NCBI GenBank assembly: GCA_017308235.1
Contig: JAFKFL010000018.1
Location: forward strand, 1 to 64,000
From: Alphaproteobacteria bacterium
Lineage (GTDB): Bacteria; Pseudomonadota; Alphaproteobacteria; Reyranellales; Reyranellaceae
DNA length: 64,000 nt
Direction: 5' to 3'
Shown here piece after piece: positions 9,839 through 18,870 of this stretch. The first letter of the stretch is position 1, and the number at the start of each line of letters is the position of its first letter. The notes below the pieces were generated by a model. The model was given only the letters and a program-made list of their open reading frames with translations. It did no database searches and was not told the DNA's origin. Position numbers and translations under genes: made by a program.

Positions 9839-9918
9839 GAATCGTCCCCGCCGCCCTGCCTTCTTGCAACTTTTACCAGAGGCTCTTTGGGAGGGCAAAA
9901 GCGATTCGCCCCAAGACT

Positions 9919-12183
9919 CTAAATTTCAATGGCATGATCGGCGGCGAACAGGCGCAACGTCTCGCGCAAAGGGCGATCAGGTTGCGCGAGTGCTGAAGAT
10001 ATAAACGCGCTCGCCTCGGCAAGATCGAGAGAACGAATCATAGCCTTAACGGGACCAATCGCTGCCGGCGACATCGACAAGGTGCGCACGCCGATCGCCA
10101 GCAGCGCCAGGGCCTCGACCGGACGTCCCGCCATCTCGCCGCAGACGGCCAACTCGACGCCGGCCGGGCGGGCCTTTTCCACAACAAAATGTAGCAGTCG
10201 GAGCAGCGCCGGGGACAAGCTATCGTAGCGTCCGGCCACCCGGGTGTTGCCGCGGTCGGCCGCGAACAAAAACTGTACCAGGTCGTTGGTACCGACCGAA
10301 ACGAAGTCGACTTGAGGCAAAAGGCTGTCGAGCTGCCAGGCAAGAGCCGGCACCTCGAACATTATGCCAACACGCAGGCGCTCGGGTTCGGGCAAACCGC
10401 GCCGGCGAGTGCGCTCCAGTTCGAGGTCGAGCAACTGCCGCGCGGCCAACAGCTCCGAGACGTCGGCGATCATCGGGAACATCACCGACAAGGGTCTGCC
10501 GTTCGCGGCCTGGATCAGAGCGCGCAACTGGCGACGCAACATCGCCGGACGGTCAAGGCCGATCCGGATGGCCCGCCATCCCATGGCGGGATTCTCGTCG
10601 CCGAAGGAATCGACATAAGGCAGTACCTTGTCGCCTCCAACATCGAGAGTCCTGAATGTCACCGGGCGGCCATCAGCGATGTCGAGCACGCGGCCGTAGA
10701 GCCAAGCCTGCGCCTCAACGTCGGGAAACTCCGAACGCACCATGAAAGGGATCTCGGTGCGATAGAGACCGACTCCATCCGCCCCGGTTTCCTCGAGATG
10801 CTGCATGTCGATCAGCAGACCGGCATTCATATGCAAGCCGACGCGCGCTTGATCGCGAGTCGCTGATGGCAGATCACGCAACGCCGCATACTTGCGCCGC
10901 CGTTCGGTGCGTGCATCGATCGCCGCATACACTGTCTGCAGCACGTCCTCTGCGGGTCGTACCAGGACCTGGGCGCTATCGCCGTCAACCACGATGGTGT
11001 CGCCAGGCTCGACGCGCGACAGCACCGCGGGCGCGCGGCCTACGACGGGAATGTCGAGCGCACGCGCCACAATCGCGACGTGACTCATCGCCGAGCCTTC
11101 TTCCAGCACCAAGCCGCGCAGGCGAGCGCGATCGTAATCGAGCAGCTCTGCCGGCCCCATGTCGCGTGCGATCACGATCATGTCGTCGGGTTGCGCACCG
11201 GGATCAGCGACCGCTCTACCAGTTAGACGCAACAACAGTCGGTTGGTCAGATCCTGCAGATCACTCAGCCGCTCGCGAATATAAGGATCGGTGGATTGCC
11301 CAAGACGCGCGCGCACATCGTCGAACGCGCGTTGCACACCCGCCTCCGCGGTAAGGCCCGAGCCGATCGCCTCGCGTACGCGTTCGCGCCAGCCGCGATC
11401 GTCGACGAACATGCGGAAGGTCTCGAGCACTTCGCGATGCTCGCCCGACTGCATGTCGTGCGCCTCGAGCATTCGATCGACGTCGTCACGCACCGAGCCC
11501 AACGCTTCCTCGAAGCGCTTCTGTTCGGCACCAATATCTTCCGCAACGACACGCTGAATGACGATACGCGGCTCGTGCAGCACGGCCCGTCCGATCGCAA
11601 CGCCCGTCGTCAGCTGCACACCATCGATGCGCAGCGGCAGCAACCCGAGCCCGTCGACCTGCTGGACCTCATTGGGGCTGACCAGATGACCCGCCGCGAC
11701 CATCTCCGCCAGCACCATGGCGATGGTCTGCAGGGTCTCGATCTCTTCTTCGTCGTACTGGCGCCGCGTGCGGTTCTGCACCACCAGAACGCCGAGAGCG
11801 CGCCCCGCGCGCAGGATCGGCACGCCGGCCAGCGAATGATAGACTTCCTCGCCGGTCTCCGGCCGATAAGCGAACTGCGGATGGCTTTGCGCATCGTCTA
11901 GCGCGAGCGGGCGGCCGTGGGCGGCGATATCGCCGACCAAGCCCTCGCCGACCCGCAGGCGAGTGCGGTGCACGGCCGTTGGATTGAGGCCCTGGGTTGC
12001 AAAGAGCTCAAGTACTTCTCCTGCGCGCAGGATGTAGATCGAGCAGACCTCGGCCACCATCTCATTGGCGACCAGGCGCACGACCTCGCCCAGCGTCTCC
12101 TCGGGGGAGACGCCACGCGCCATCGTGTCCCGGAGCCGCTTGAGGAGCATTCGCGGTCCGGCCAGGGGAGTCCCTCTCTCCAT
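9919..12183 (-). CDS. ptsP: Phosphoenolpyruvate--protein phosphotransferase PtsP (enzyme I Ntr)
   Basis: This 754-residue first component of the nitrogen PTS takes phosphate from PEP and passes it to NPr (PtsO) and then EIIA-Ntr. It has an N-terminal GAF sensor domain (about 20-165) that in this family senses glutamine, a PEP-utiliser N domain, the phosphohistidine segment EEGSAMSHVAIVARAL (His near residue 370), and the C-terminal PEP-binding barrel with GLYRTEIPFM, FRTLDVGGDK and SVGTNDLVQF. The start at 12183 is an ATG. Downstream of lysC on the same strand with a 219-bp gap, it probably has its own promoter, though I found no convincing -35/-10 pair there. Confidence 0.96.
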   Translation of the reverse strand: MERGTPLAGPRMLLKRLRDTMARGVSPEETLGEVVRLVANEMVAEVCSIYILRAGEVLELFATQGLNPTAVHRTRLRVGEGLVGDIAAHGRPLALDDAQSHPQFAYRPETGEEVYHSLAGVPILRAGRALGVLVVQNRTRRQYDEEEIETLQTIAMVLAEMVAAGHLVSPNEVQQVDGLGLLPLRIDGVQLTTGVAIGRAVLHEPRIVIQRVVAEDIGAEQKRFEEALGSVRDDVDRMLEAHDMQSGEHREVLETFRMFVDDRGWRERVREAIGSGLTAEAGVQRAFDDVRARLGQSTDPYIRERLSDLQDLTNRLLLRLTGRAVADPGAQPDDMIVIARDMGPAELLDYDRARLRGLVLEEGSAMSHVAIVARALDIPVVGRAPAVLSRVEPGDTIVVDGDSAQVLVRPAEDVLQTVYAAIDARTERRRKYAALRDLPSATRDQARVGLHMNAGLLIDMQHLEETGADGVGLYRTEIPFMVRSEFPDVEAQAWLYGRVLDIADGRPVTFRTLDVGGDKVLPYVDSFGDENPAMGWRAIRIGLDRPAMLRRQLRALIQAANGRPLSVMFPMIADVSELLAARQLLDLELERTRRRGLPEPERLRVGIMFEVPALAWQLDSLLPQVDFVSVGTNDLVQFLFAADRGNTRVAGRYDSLSPALLRLLHFVVEKARPAGVELAVCGEMAGRPVEALALLAIGVRTLSMSPAAIGPVKAMIRSLDLAEASAFISSALAQPDRPLRETLRLFAADHAIEI

Positions 12184-12364
12184 GGTCAGACCGCTAGATG
12201 CTTGAGTCGGATGACGACAAAGCTACGGTCGACGACGCAAGCGCAAACTCGCCAGGCCAAGGGCGGCCGGGAGCTTTGGCGGGCCATATGAATGCGTGCG
12301 CCGTGCATAGGGCGCTTATAGCAAGAGCTGCGCCAAAATGCCTACCGACTATTTGGCCGCTAAA

Positions 12365-12384
12365 GTGCCCCGAAGACGAGGCAC
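12365..12384 (-). terminator. Possible lysC terminator hairpin
   Basis: On the minus strand GTGCCTC and GGGGCAC form a 7-bp stem (one G-T pair) around a 6-nt loop GTCTTC, followed by TTTA. It lies 19 nt beyond the lysC stop. The T-run is short, so termination may be partial. The rest of the 12184-12402 gap shows no gene. Confidence 0.45.
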
Positions 12385-12402
12385 GCGCATGCGCCGCGCA
12401 GA

Positions 12403-13650
12403 CTAAGCGGCGTCGAGTTCGTAGGCTGTGTGCAGGGCCCGGACCGCAAGCTCGGTGTACTCGGCGGCCACCAGCACGCTCACTTTGATCTCCGAGGTCG
12501 AGATCACCTGGATGTTTATCCCCTTGCCGGCCAGGGTCTCGAACATTTTCAGCGCCACACCAGCATGACTGCGCATACCGACGCCGATCACCGAGATCTT
12601 GGCGACATTGATGTCGGCCTTGACCTCCGCGAATTTCAGCTCGCCCTTGGCGTGCTCCAGCCGCTCGACGGCACGCGAAAGATCGGCACGCGGTACCGTG
12701 AAGGTGATGTCGGTCGAACTACCGTCGAGCGAAACGTTCTGCACGATCATATCGACGTTTATGTTGGCGGCAGCCAACGGCCCGAAGATCCCGGCCGCGA
12801 CACCTGGCCGGTCGGCAACATGGGTCACTGTGACCTTGGCTTCGTCCTTCGAGAAGGCGATGCCGCTCACGACGGATTTCTCAAGCCCTTGGCTCATGAT
12901 TTCGTCCTCGTCCACAACCAGTGTGCCCGGCAGATCGCTGCCAAGTGCCGAGTCGAACGACGACAGCACCTGCACGCGCACATGATGATTCATCGCGAGC
13001 TCGACCGACCGGGTCTGCAGCACCTTCGAACCCTGCGAGGCCATCTCGAGCATTTCCTCATAGGTCACTCGGTCGATCTTGCGGGCCTTCTCGACGATGC
13101 GTGGGTCGGTCGTATAGACGCCATCGACATCGGTGTAGATATCGCAGCGGTCGGCCTTGAGCGCGGCGGCCAGCGCCACCGCCGAGGTGTCCGAACCGCC
13201 CCGGCCGAGCGTCGTGATCCTGCCCTCGGGCGAGACGCCCTGGAAACCCGGCACGATCGGCACCTCGCCCTCGGCCATGGCGCGGGCGATTTCCCGCGTA
13301 CCGATCTCCTGGATTCGCGCCTTGGCATGGCTTTGGTCGGTCTTGATGGGGAGCTGCCATGACACCCACGACCGCGATCTCACGCCCTCCTGCTGCAGTG
13401 CCAGCGCCAAGAGGCCTATGGTCACCTGCTCGCCCGTGGCGACCACCACGTCGTATTCCTGGGGATCGTGCATTGGCGCGATGTCGTTGACCCATTTCAC
13501 GAGCTGGTTGGTCGCGCCCGACATCGCCGAGACCACGACGGCAACTTCGTTACCCCGCCCGACCTCGGCTTTGACCTTGCGCGCCACGTTCTTGATGCGA
13601 TCGGTGTCGCCAACCGAAGTGCCGCCGAATTTGAGAACGATGCGCGCCAT
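12403..13650 (-). CDS. lysC: Aspartate kinase
   Basis: This enzyme phosphorylates aspartate, the committed step to lysine, methionine, threonine and diaminopimelate. It has 415 residues from the ATG at 13650 (MARIVLKFGGTSVGD). The open frame extends further upstream, but that part has no family similarity. Motifs: KFGGTSV (ATP/aspartate site), GRGGSDTSAVALAAAL, and two C-terminal ACT domains (about 265-415) that carry allosteric inhibition by lysine or threonine. The separate single-function form is typical of alphaproteobacteria. It is divergent from ubiG with 58 bp between. A weak promoter candidate TTGACC, 18 bp, TCTATA (13700-13671, minus) lies in that gap. Confidence 0.97.
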   Translation of the reverse strand: MARIVLKFGGTSVGDTDRIKNVARKVKAEVGRGNEVAVVVSAMSGATNQLVKWVNDIAPMHDPQEYDVVVATGEQVTIGLLALALQQEGVRSRSWVSWQLPIKTDQSHAKARIQEIGTREIARAMAEGEVPIVPGFQGVSPEGRITTLGRGGSDTSAVALAAALKADRCDIYTDVDGVYTTDPRIVEKARKIDRVTYEEMLEMASQGSKVLQTRSVELAMNHHVRVQVLSSFDSALGSDLPGTLVVDEDEIMSQGLEKSVVSGIAFSKDEAKVTVTHVADRPGVAAGIFGPLAAANINVDMIVQNVSLDGSSTDITFTVPRADLSRAVERLEHAKGELKFAEVKADINVAKISVIGVGMRSHAGVALKMFETLAGKGINIQVISTSEIKVSVLVAAEYTELAVRALHTAYELDAA

Positions 13651-13708
13651 GGACCTGCTCGAAAGCGGGGTATAGACACCGACAGCACCACATGGGTCAA
13701 GGGCAGCC

Positions 13709-14470
13709 ATGACCGATTCAGCGCCTACCCTCCGCGCCTCGACGATCGACCCCGACGAGGTCGAGCGCTTTTCCCGCATCGCCGACGAATGGTGGGACCC
13801 GACCGGCAAGTTTGCGCCGTTGCATCGGCTGAACCCCGTTCGCCTTGGCTACATCCGCGATCGTGCCGCCGCCCATTGGAAGCGTGACCCTCTTACAGGC
13901 CTGCCGCTTGCAGGTCTGTCGCTGCTGGACATTGGCTGCGGCGGCGGCCTGATCTGCGAGCCGACGGCGCGGCTCGGCGCGCAGGTGACCGGCATCGATG
14001 CTGCGGAGCGCAATATCGCCACCGCGAGCCTCCATGCCCGCCGGCAGGAGCTCGAGATCGACTACCGCGCCACCACGGCCGAGGCCTTGGCGCAATCGAG
14101 CGCCCGGTTCGACATCGTGCTGGCGCTCGAGATCGTCGAGCATGTGGCCGACGTCGATCTTTTCCTCGAAGCCTGCAGCCAACTCGTGAAGCCGGGAGGG
14201 CTGATTTTCCTCTCGACGCTCAACCGCACCGCCAAGGCCTGGGCGCTCGCCATCGCGGGCGCCGAATACCTGCTGCGCTGGCTGCCACGCGGAACGCACG
14301 ACTGGCGGAAGTTCTTGCGGCCCTCCGAGGTCGTGCGGGGCCTGGGTGCAGGCGGCATCACGCCACAGGAGATCGTCGGCGTCGTCTACAATCCGCTAAG
14401 CCGCACTTGGTCGATGAATAAGAACGATCTCGACGTGAACTACATGATGTACGGGAGCAAGGGCCCCTGA
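13709..14470 (+). CDS. ubiG: Bifunctional ubiquinone O-methyltransferase UbiG
   Basis: UbiG carries out both O-methylations of the quinone ring in ubiquinone synthesis at the inner membrane. The protein has 253 residues with the UbiG-specific head (FSRIADEWWDPTGKFAPLHR), the SAM motif I LLDIGCGGGLICEP near residue 72, and LALEIVEHVADVDLF. An amphipathic insertion near WLPRGTHDWRKF fits the membrane-binding region described for UbiG. It is divergent from lysC, an arrangement seen in many alphaproteobacteria. The DMT permease follows 23 bp downstream. Confidence 0.97.
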   Translation: MTDSAPTLRASTIDPDEVERFSRIADEWWDPTGKFAPLHRLNPVRLGYIRDRAAAHWKRDPLTGLPLAGLSLLDIGCGGGLICEPTARLGAQVTGIDAAERNIATASLHARRQELEIDYRATTAEALAQSSARFDIVLALEIVEHVADVDLFLEACSQLVKPGGLIFLSTLNRTAKAWALAIAGAEYLLRWLPRGTHDWRKFLRPSEVVRGLGAGGITPQEIVGVVYNPLSRTWSMNKNDLDVNYMMYGSKGP

Positions 14471-14493
14471 CCTCTGAAGCGCAACGAACCGAG

Positions 14494-15372
14494 GTGCGTG
14501 CCGGGCCACTATCGTCACCGACAGTCAAGGCCGCTGCATGGATGGCGGGATGGCTCTGCTGCCTGACGGTAATGGCCGTGGCGGGGCGCGAGGCCACACG
14601 CGAGCTTCACGTCTTCCAGGTCACGATGTTGCGCTCCGTCATCGGCCTCTTGATGGTTTATCCGCTGTTGAGGGCCGCAGGTGGTCTCGGTGCGATGAGA
14701 ACGTCGAGGCCTTGGCTTCAAATCGCGCGCAATGTGGTCCATTACGGCGCACAGTTCAGCTGGTTTATGGCCCTGACGATGATCCCTCTCGCGCAGGTCA
14801 TCTCGATCGAGTTCACCATGCCGATCTGGACGGCCATTCTCGCCGTCAGCTTCCTTGGCGAACGCATGGGCGTGTGGAAAAACATCGCTGTCGTCACGGG
14901 GCTCGTTGGTGTGGCGATCATCGTGCGCCCGTTCTCCGGTTCAGCGAATGTTGGCCAACTTGCTGTGCTTGCCGCCGCGGTAGGCTACGCGGTTTCGGTG
15001 ATCATGGTGAAGGCGCTGACTCGGACCGAGAGCACCATCGCCATCATTTTCTGGATGATGGTGATCCAGTCGGCGCTGGGGCTCGTCCCGGGATTGCTCG
15101 TCTGGCGATGGCCTTCGCCCTACGTCTGGGCCTGGCTCTTGGTGATCGGCTTCGTCGGCACCTATTCGCACTACTGCATGACCCGTGCCCTACGGTACGC
15201 CGATGCAACGACCGTCGTGCCGATGGACTTCCTGCGCGTGCCGCTCGCCGCGCTCGTTGGTTGGCTGGTTTATGCCGAACGTGTTGACGTCTTCACTATC
15301 CTTGGAGCGGCGTTGATCCTGGCAGCCAATCTGCTCAACCTGAAGGGTCCGGCGCCAGCAAGACCGGCCTGA
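14494..15372 (+). CDS. EamA/DMT family transporter
   Basis: This 292-residue inner-membrane protein has about ten predicted helices in two EamA repeats (about 20-150 and 160-285). The repeats carry the usual pattern of conserved Pro and Gly, for example MPIWTAILAVSFLGERMG in the first half and VPMDFLRVPLAALVGWLVY in the second. DMT permeases export or import small metabolites, and the substrate cannot be read from sequence. The start is a GTG at 14494, with GAACCGAG just upstream. The gap to ubiG is short, so the two may share a transcript. The gene runs convergently into the DUF1178 gene. Confidence 0.9.
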   Translation: MRAGPLSSPTVKAAAWMAGWLCCLTVMAVAGREATRELHVFQVTMLRSVIGLLMVYPLLRAAGGLGAMRTSRPWLQIARNVVHYGAQFSWFMALTMIPLAQVISIEFTMPIWTAILAVSFLGERMGVWKNIAVVTGLVGVAIIVRPFSGSANVGQLAVLAAAVGYAVSVIMVKALTRTESTIAIIFWMMVIQSALGLVPGLLVWRWPSPYVWAWLLVIGFVGTYSHYCMTRALRYADATTVVPMDFLRVPLAALVGWLVYAERVDVFTILGAALILAANLLNLKGPAPARPA

Positions 15373-15375
15373 TAC

Positions 15376-15849
15376 TCAGTTCCCGCGCGGGATCCAGGGC
15401 AGGCGGCCGAACTCGATGCCTTCCTCCGCCAAGGCCGTGGCCTCCTCGTCCGTCGTCTCGCCGTAGATGCCGCGCTTGTCGCTTTCGCCGTAGTGGATCT
15501 TGCGGGCCTCGTCGGCGAACCGGTCGCCGACATGCTCGCAACTCTTCTCGACCTCGGCACGTACCTTGAGGAGGGCCTCGCGCAATTCCTTGGGCATATG
15601 GCGGGCCAGTGCTGCCACCTTCTGCTGCTCGGTGGATGGCGGCGCAGGCGTCGGAGCAGGCGCTTCCGCTTCGACCTTCTCGCCGCCCTTGCCGATGCGT
15701 GGCGACATGATCGCGCGCGCAACCTTTGCGTCACCACAGACAGCGCAGCCGATCAGGGACTTCTTTTCCTGGCGTTCGTAGCTCTTGCTGTCCTTGAACC
15801 AGCTTTCGAACTCGTGGCCTTTGGAGCAGCGCAGTCGGTACAAAATCAT
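15376..15849 (-). CDS. DUF1178 family protein
   Basis: From the ATG at 15849 the product has 157 residues and begins MILYRLRCSKGHEFESWF, the conserved DUF1178 head. Two Cys pairs (RCSKGH... and GCAVCGD) suggest a small zinc ribbon in the first 45 residues. The second half is charged and predicted helical, ending FGRLPWIPRGN. The family is alphaproteobacterial and widely found beside grxC and a nitrilase-like gene, as here. Its function is unknown. A GTG at 15879 would add ten residues without similarity. A 23-nt inverted repeat (15875-15897) lies in the leader. Confidence 0.88.
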   Translation of the reverse strand: MILYRLRCSKGHEFESWFKDSKSYERQEKKSLIGCAVCGDAKVARAIMSPRIGKGGEKVEAEAPAPTPAPPSTEQQKVAALARHMPKELREALLKVRAEVEKSCEHVGDRFADEARKIHYGESDKRGIYGETTDEEATALAEEGIEFGRLPWIPRGN

Positions 15850-15965
15850 GAAAGAAAGGTGTTTCCCGGCTGTTGGCACTCCCTACGGGAGAGTGCCAAA
15901 TATGATGGGGTGCAACGACGGTCCGCGCAAGAGGGCCTTGCGCTCAATGTGAAGTGAATTGGTGG

Positions 15966-16835
15966 CTATTCCGCTGCCTTCGCCAGAGCAGCCTTGTGCA
16001 GGACTGGCGCCGCATAGCTGCGGTCGTGGGTTAGCGACGGCACCATCCGGCGGGCCTCGGCGACCTTGCCGAGATCGACCTCGGCAATCACGAAACCCGC
16101 TTTCTCGCCGCCCGCATCGGCCAGCACTTCGCCCCATGGCGCCACCGCCACCGAGTGGCCGTAGGTCTTGCGGCTGGAGCCCTTGTGCGTGCCGACCTGC
16201 GCCGGCGCAAAAACGAAACAGCCGGTCTCGATGGCGCGGGCGCGCATCAGGGCGTGCCAATGCGCCTGGCCGGTCGGAACGGTGAAGGACGACGGGATGG
16301 CAAGCATCGTGGCGCCGGCATGCGCGAGGTCGCGATAGAGATACGGGAAGCGCAGGTCGTAGCAGATCGTCATCCCGAGCACGCCCCACGGCGTCTCGGC
16401 CAGCACCGCCTTCTCGCCAGGCTTGAAGGTCGAGGACTCTCGATAGCTTTCGCCACCGGCGAGCTGCACGTCGAACATATGGATCTTGTCGTAGCTCGCC
16501 ACCACGCCGCCGTTCGCATCGATAAGATAAGAACGGTTGCGAATCTGTTCTTCGCCCGGCATGCGCACGTGGATCGATCCCAGCAGGAACCAGGCCCCCG
16601 TCTCGCGCGCCGCCGTGCGGCAAGCCGCCAGCATGGGGTGACTTTCCTCAACCTCGGCCTTGGCCAGCGTCTCGGCGCGATTGGCGCCGATTAGACCGGT
16701 GTTCTCCGGGGTCATGATGAAGTCTGCACCGGAGTCGCGGGCAAGCCGGGTCTGCTCGCGCACGAAGGCCACGTTCTCGGCCATCTCGTTGCTGACGTTG
16801 GTCTGGATCAGACCGGCCTTGAACGTCGCGGTCAT
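15966..16835 (-). CDS. Nitrilase-superfamily amidase (Nit1/omega-amidase type)
   Basis: This carbon-nitrogen hydrolase of 289 residues belongs to the branch that hydrolyses deaminated glutathione or omega-amides of 2-oxoacids in the cytosol. The catalytic triad is visible: Glu in MTPENTG (about 44), Lys in SYDKIHMFDV (about 111) and Cys in TICYDLRFP (about 147). Residues after the Cys (IPSSFTVPTGQAHW) match the Nit1 family. It stands between grxC and DUF1178 on the minus strand, 12 bp after the grxC stop, so it is probably co-transcribed with a glutathione-linked redox gene. That suits metabolite repair of glutathione derivatives, by inference. Confidence 0.92.
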   Translation of the reverse strand: MTATFKAGLIQTNVSNEMAENVAFVREQTRLARDSGADFIMTPENTGLIGANRAETLAKAEVEESHPMLAACRTAARETGAWFLLGSIHVRMPGEEQIRNRSYLIDANGGVVASYDKIHMFDVQLAGGESYRESSTFKPGEKAVLAETPWGVLGMTICYDLRFPYLYRDLAHAGATMLAIPSSFTVPTGQAHWHALMRARAIETGCFVFAPAQVGTHKGSSRKTYGHSVAVAPWGEVLADAGGEKAGFVIAEVDLGKVAEARRMVPSLTHDRSYAAPVLHKAALAKAAE

Positions 16836-16847
16836 CTGTTGCTCCCG

Positions 16848-17108
16848 TCAGCCCAGCTGGGCCAGCAAGCTATCGAGCTTGCCTGCCCGCTCGAGCGCCG
16901 CCAGCTCATCGGAACCGCCGATATGCTGTCCGTTGATGAAGATCTGCGGCACCGTGCTGCGCTTGGAGCGCTCGCGCATCTCCGCACGCTTGGCCGAATC
17001 TTCCATCACATCCATCTCGTCATAAGCCGCCCCCTTCTGCTCGAGCAGACCCTTGGCGCGGGCGCAGTAGCCGCAGAACGGGGTGGTGTAGATCTCGACC
17101 TTGGCCAT
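16848..17108 (-). CDS. grxC: Glutaredoxin 3
   Basis: This 86-residue dithiol glutaredoxin uses glutathione to reduce protein disulfides. The active site reads CGYC (residues 11-14 in TTPFCGYCARAKGLL). The cis-proline segment TVPQIFING and the GG(S)DEL motif that binds glutathione are present. Length and start match GrxC. It follows comF by 19 bp and precedes the amidase, an order well conserved in alphaproteobacteria. Confidence 0.96.
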   Translation of the reverse strand: MAKVEIYTTPFCGYCARAKGLLEQKGAAYDEMDVMEDSAKRAEMRERSKRSTVPQIFINGQHIGGSDELAALERAGKLDSLLAQLG

Positions 17109-17127
17109 GAAGAACTCCTTGGCCCAA

Positions 17128-17904
17128 CTATAACGCCGGCCGGACGACCCGCGCCAGCGTCAGGACATCAACGTGCCGCGCTCCGGCACGCTTCAGGGCG
17201 CGGGCGCATGCTTCGACCGTCGCCCCTGTCGTCAGCACATCGTCGACCAGGAGGACTGTTTTCCCTTTCGCTCGCGCCTGCCACCGCGGATGGATCGCAA
17301 ACGCCTCCCGAACATTGCGGCGACGTTCCTGTGCGGCAAGTCCAGCCTGAGATCCAGTCCAGCGCCGGCGCAGCAGCAAGTCGGGTGCGAGCCTGGCAGG
17401 TTGATCGCGCGTAAGGTTGCGCGCCAGCAGCAGCGCCTGATTGTAACGTCGCGTGACGAGACGACGCCAATGCAGCGGCACCGGCGCCACGAGATCGGCC
17501 TCGGCGATCAGCTCGGCGCCTGCCCGTGCCATCCATGCCCCGCATGTCCTAGCCATATCGGTGCGGTCGCCATGTTTGAAGGGCAGGATGAGGCGACGGC
17601 TGCGATCGTCATACGCGAGGGCGGCGCGCGCTCGGCGAAAACGCGGCCGCCGGACAAGGCAGGCGGCGCACAGCGCCTCCGAGCCAAGCTCTTCCCCGAA
17701 TGGCGTGCCGCAGCAGTCGCAGTGCGGTGGCGCGACAAAGGAGAAACTTGGCCAGCAGGTCGCACACAGCGCGCCCGTCGTGCCGACAATTTCGCCGCAT
17801 CCCAAACAGAGCGGGGGCAGGATGCTGTCGAGCAGGCGACGCCCGGCGACGGCAAAAGCTTGAAGCGGCATGGCTTCGATTGCGCCGTGCAAATGTGCCG
17901 CCAT
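17128..17904 (-). CDS. ComF family phosphoribosyltransferase-like protein
   Basis: The 258-residue protein has an N-terminal zinc finger region (CLGCGEIVG...CATC, then CDCCGTPFG...CAAC, about 33-83) and a C-terminal PRTase fold with the PRPP-loop VLLVDDVLTTGAT near residue 217. ComF proteins assist DNA uptake in naturally competent bacteria and are widespread in others, where the role is less clear. In alphaproteobacteria this gene starts the comF-grxC unit. It is divergent from the methyltransferase at 17954 across a 49-bp gap. Confidence 0.9.
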   Translation of the reverse strand: MAAHLHGAIEAMPLQAFAVAGRRLLDSILPPLCLGCGEIVGTTGALCATCWPSFSFVAPPHCDCCGTPFGEELGSEALCAACLVRRPRFRRARAALAYDDRSRRLILPFKHGDRTDMARTCGAWMARAGAELIAEADLVAPVPLHWRRLVTRRYNQALLLARNLTRDQPARLAPDLLLRRRWTGSQAGLAAQERRRNVREAFAIHPRWQARAKGKTVLLVDDVLTTGATVEACARALKRAGARHVDVLTLARVVRPAL

Positions 17905-17953
17905 CAGGGCAGAGGCCCTATTCCTCGCCCGCCTTTCGCCCTACATACACGCA

Positions 17954-18868
17954 GTGACGCAACCAGATCCCCTGCTGGTCTTCGACCGCTCCCTCTTGCG
18001 CGTCAGGCGCGAACGCGCTGCGCGCAACTGGAGCCAGCGATCGTTCCTGAAGCGCGAGATCGCCGAGCGCCTGGTCGAACGCCTCGACGATGTGCGCCGA
18101 ACCTTCCCACTGGCGCTCGATCTTGGGTGCCACGGCGACGAGATAGCGACGGCCCTTACCGCCCGTTCCTCAGTCGGTGCTCTGATCCGTTCGGACTTCG
18201 GCTACGAATTCGCTCATCGCGCGGCCGGACCTGCCGTCGTCGCAGACGAGGAGGCATTGCCCTTCGCTCAGCAGAGCTTCGACCTGGTACTGAGCGCCAT
18301 GACGCTCCATTGGATCAATGATCTCCCAGGAACGCTGATCCAGATCGCACGCATCCTGAGGCCGGACGGGCTGTTCCTCGGTGCCATGCTGGGCGGCCGC
18401 ACGCTGTGGCAGCTTCGCGAGGCACTGGTGTCAGCAGAAAGTGAGATCGAAGGTGGATTAAGTCCGCGCGTCTCACCGTTTGCCGATCTACGCGATGCAG
18501 CCGGCCTCCTGCAACGCGCCGGCTTCGCACTACCGGTCGCCGACGGCGACACCATCGACATCGAATACGAGCACGCCCTCGCCCTGATGCGCGACCTCGG
18601 TGCCATGGGAGAAGGCAATCTGGTCGGCGAACGACGGCATGGCTTCAGCCGTCGGGCCACGCTTCTGCGTGCGGCGGAAATCTATGGCGAGCGTTTTGCC
18701 CTGCCATCGGGGCGCGTGACTGCGAGCTTCGAGGTCCTGTTCCTGCACGGCTGGGCGCCGCACGCCTCGCAACCCCAGGCACTGAAACCGGGTGCCGCCC
18801 GACACCGGCTGGCGACCGCGCTTGGCACCACCGAGATCAGCACCGGCCAGAAGGTGGAGCGGAACTGA
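17954..18868 (+). CDS. BioC/NDUFAF5-like methyltransferase-fold protein
   Basis: The product has 304 residues from the GTG at 17954 (VTQPDPLLVFDRSLL). The frame is open to 17870, but that would overlap comF and adds unrelated sequence. It has a Rossmann methyltransferase fold with LALDLGCHGDEIATAL as motif I, LVLSAMTLHWINDLPGTL and LRPDGLFLGAMLGG. The head FDRSLLRVRRERAA is typical of the alphaproteobacterial relatives of mitochondrial NDUFAF5, a complex I assembly factor that acts as a hydroxylase. BioC, which methylates malonyl-ACP, is the alternative. No biotin gene is near, so I favour the NDUFAF5-like reading with moderate confidence. Confidence 0.82.
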   Translation: MTQPDPLLVFDRSLLRVRRERAARNWSQRSFLKREIAERLVERLDDVRRTFPLALDLGCHGDEIATALTARSSVGALIRSDFGYEFAHRAAGPAVVADEEALPFAQQSFDLVLSAMTLHWINDLPGTLIQIARILRPDGLFLGAMLGGRTLWQLREALVSAESEIEGGLSPRVSPFADLRDAAGLLQRAGFALPVADGDTIDIEYEHALALMRDLGAMGEGNLVGERRHGFSRRATLLRAAEIYGERFALPSGRVTASFEVLFLHGWAPHASQPQALKPGAARHRLATALGTTEISTGQKVERN

Positions 18869-18870
18869 CC

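Noticed and set aside
15875..15897. Inverted repeat GGCACTC...GAGTGCC in the DUF1178 leader
   Set aside because: It is a stem of 7 bp without a T-run on either strand; not strong enough to call a terminator or operator.
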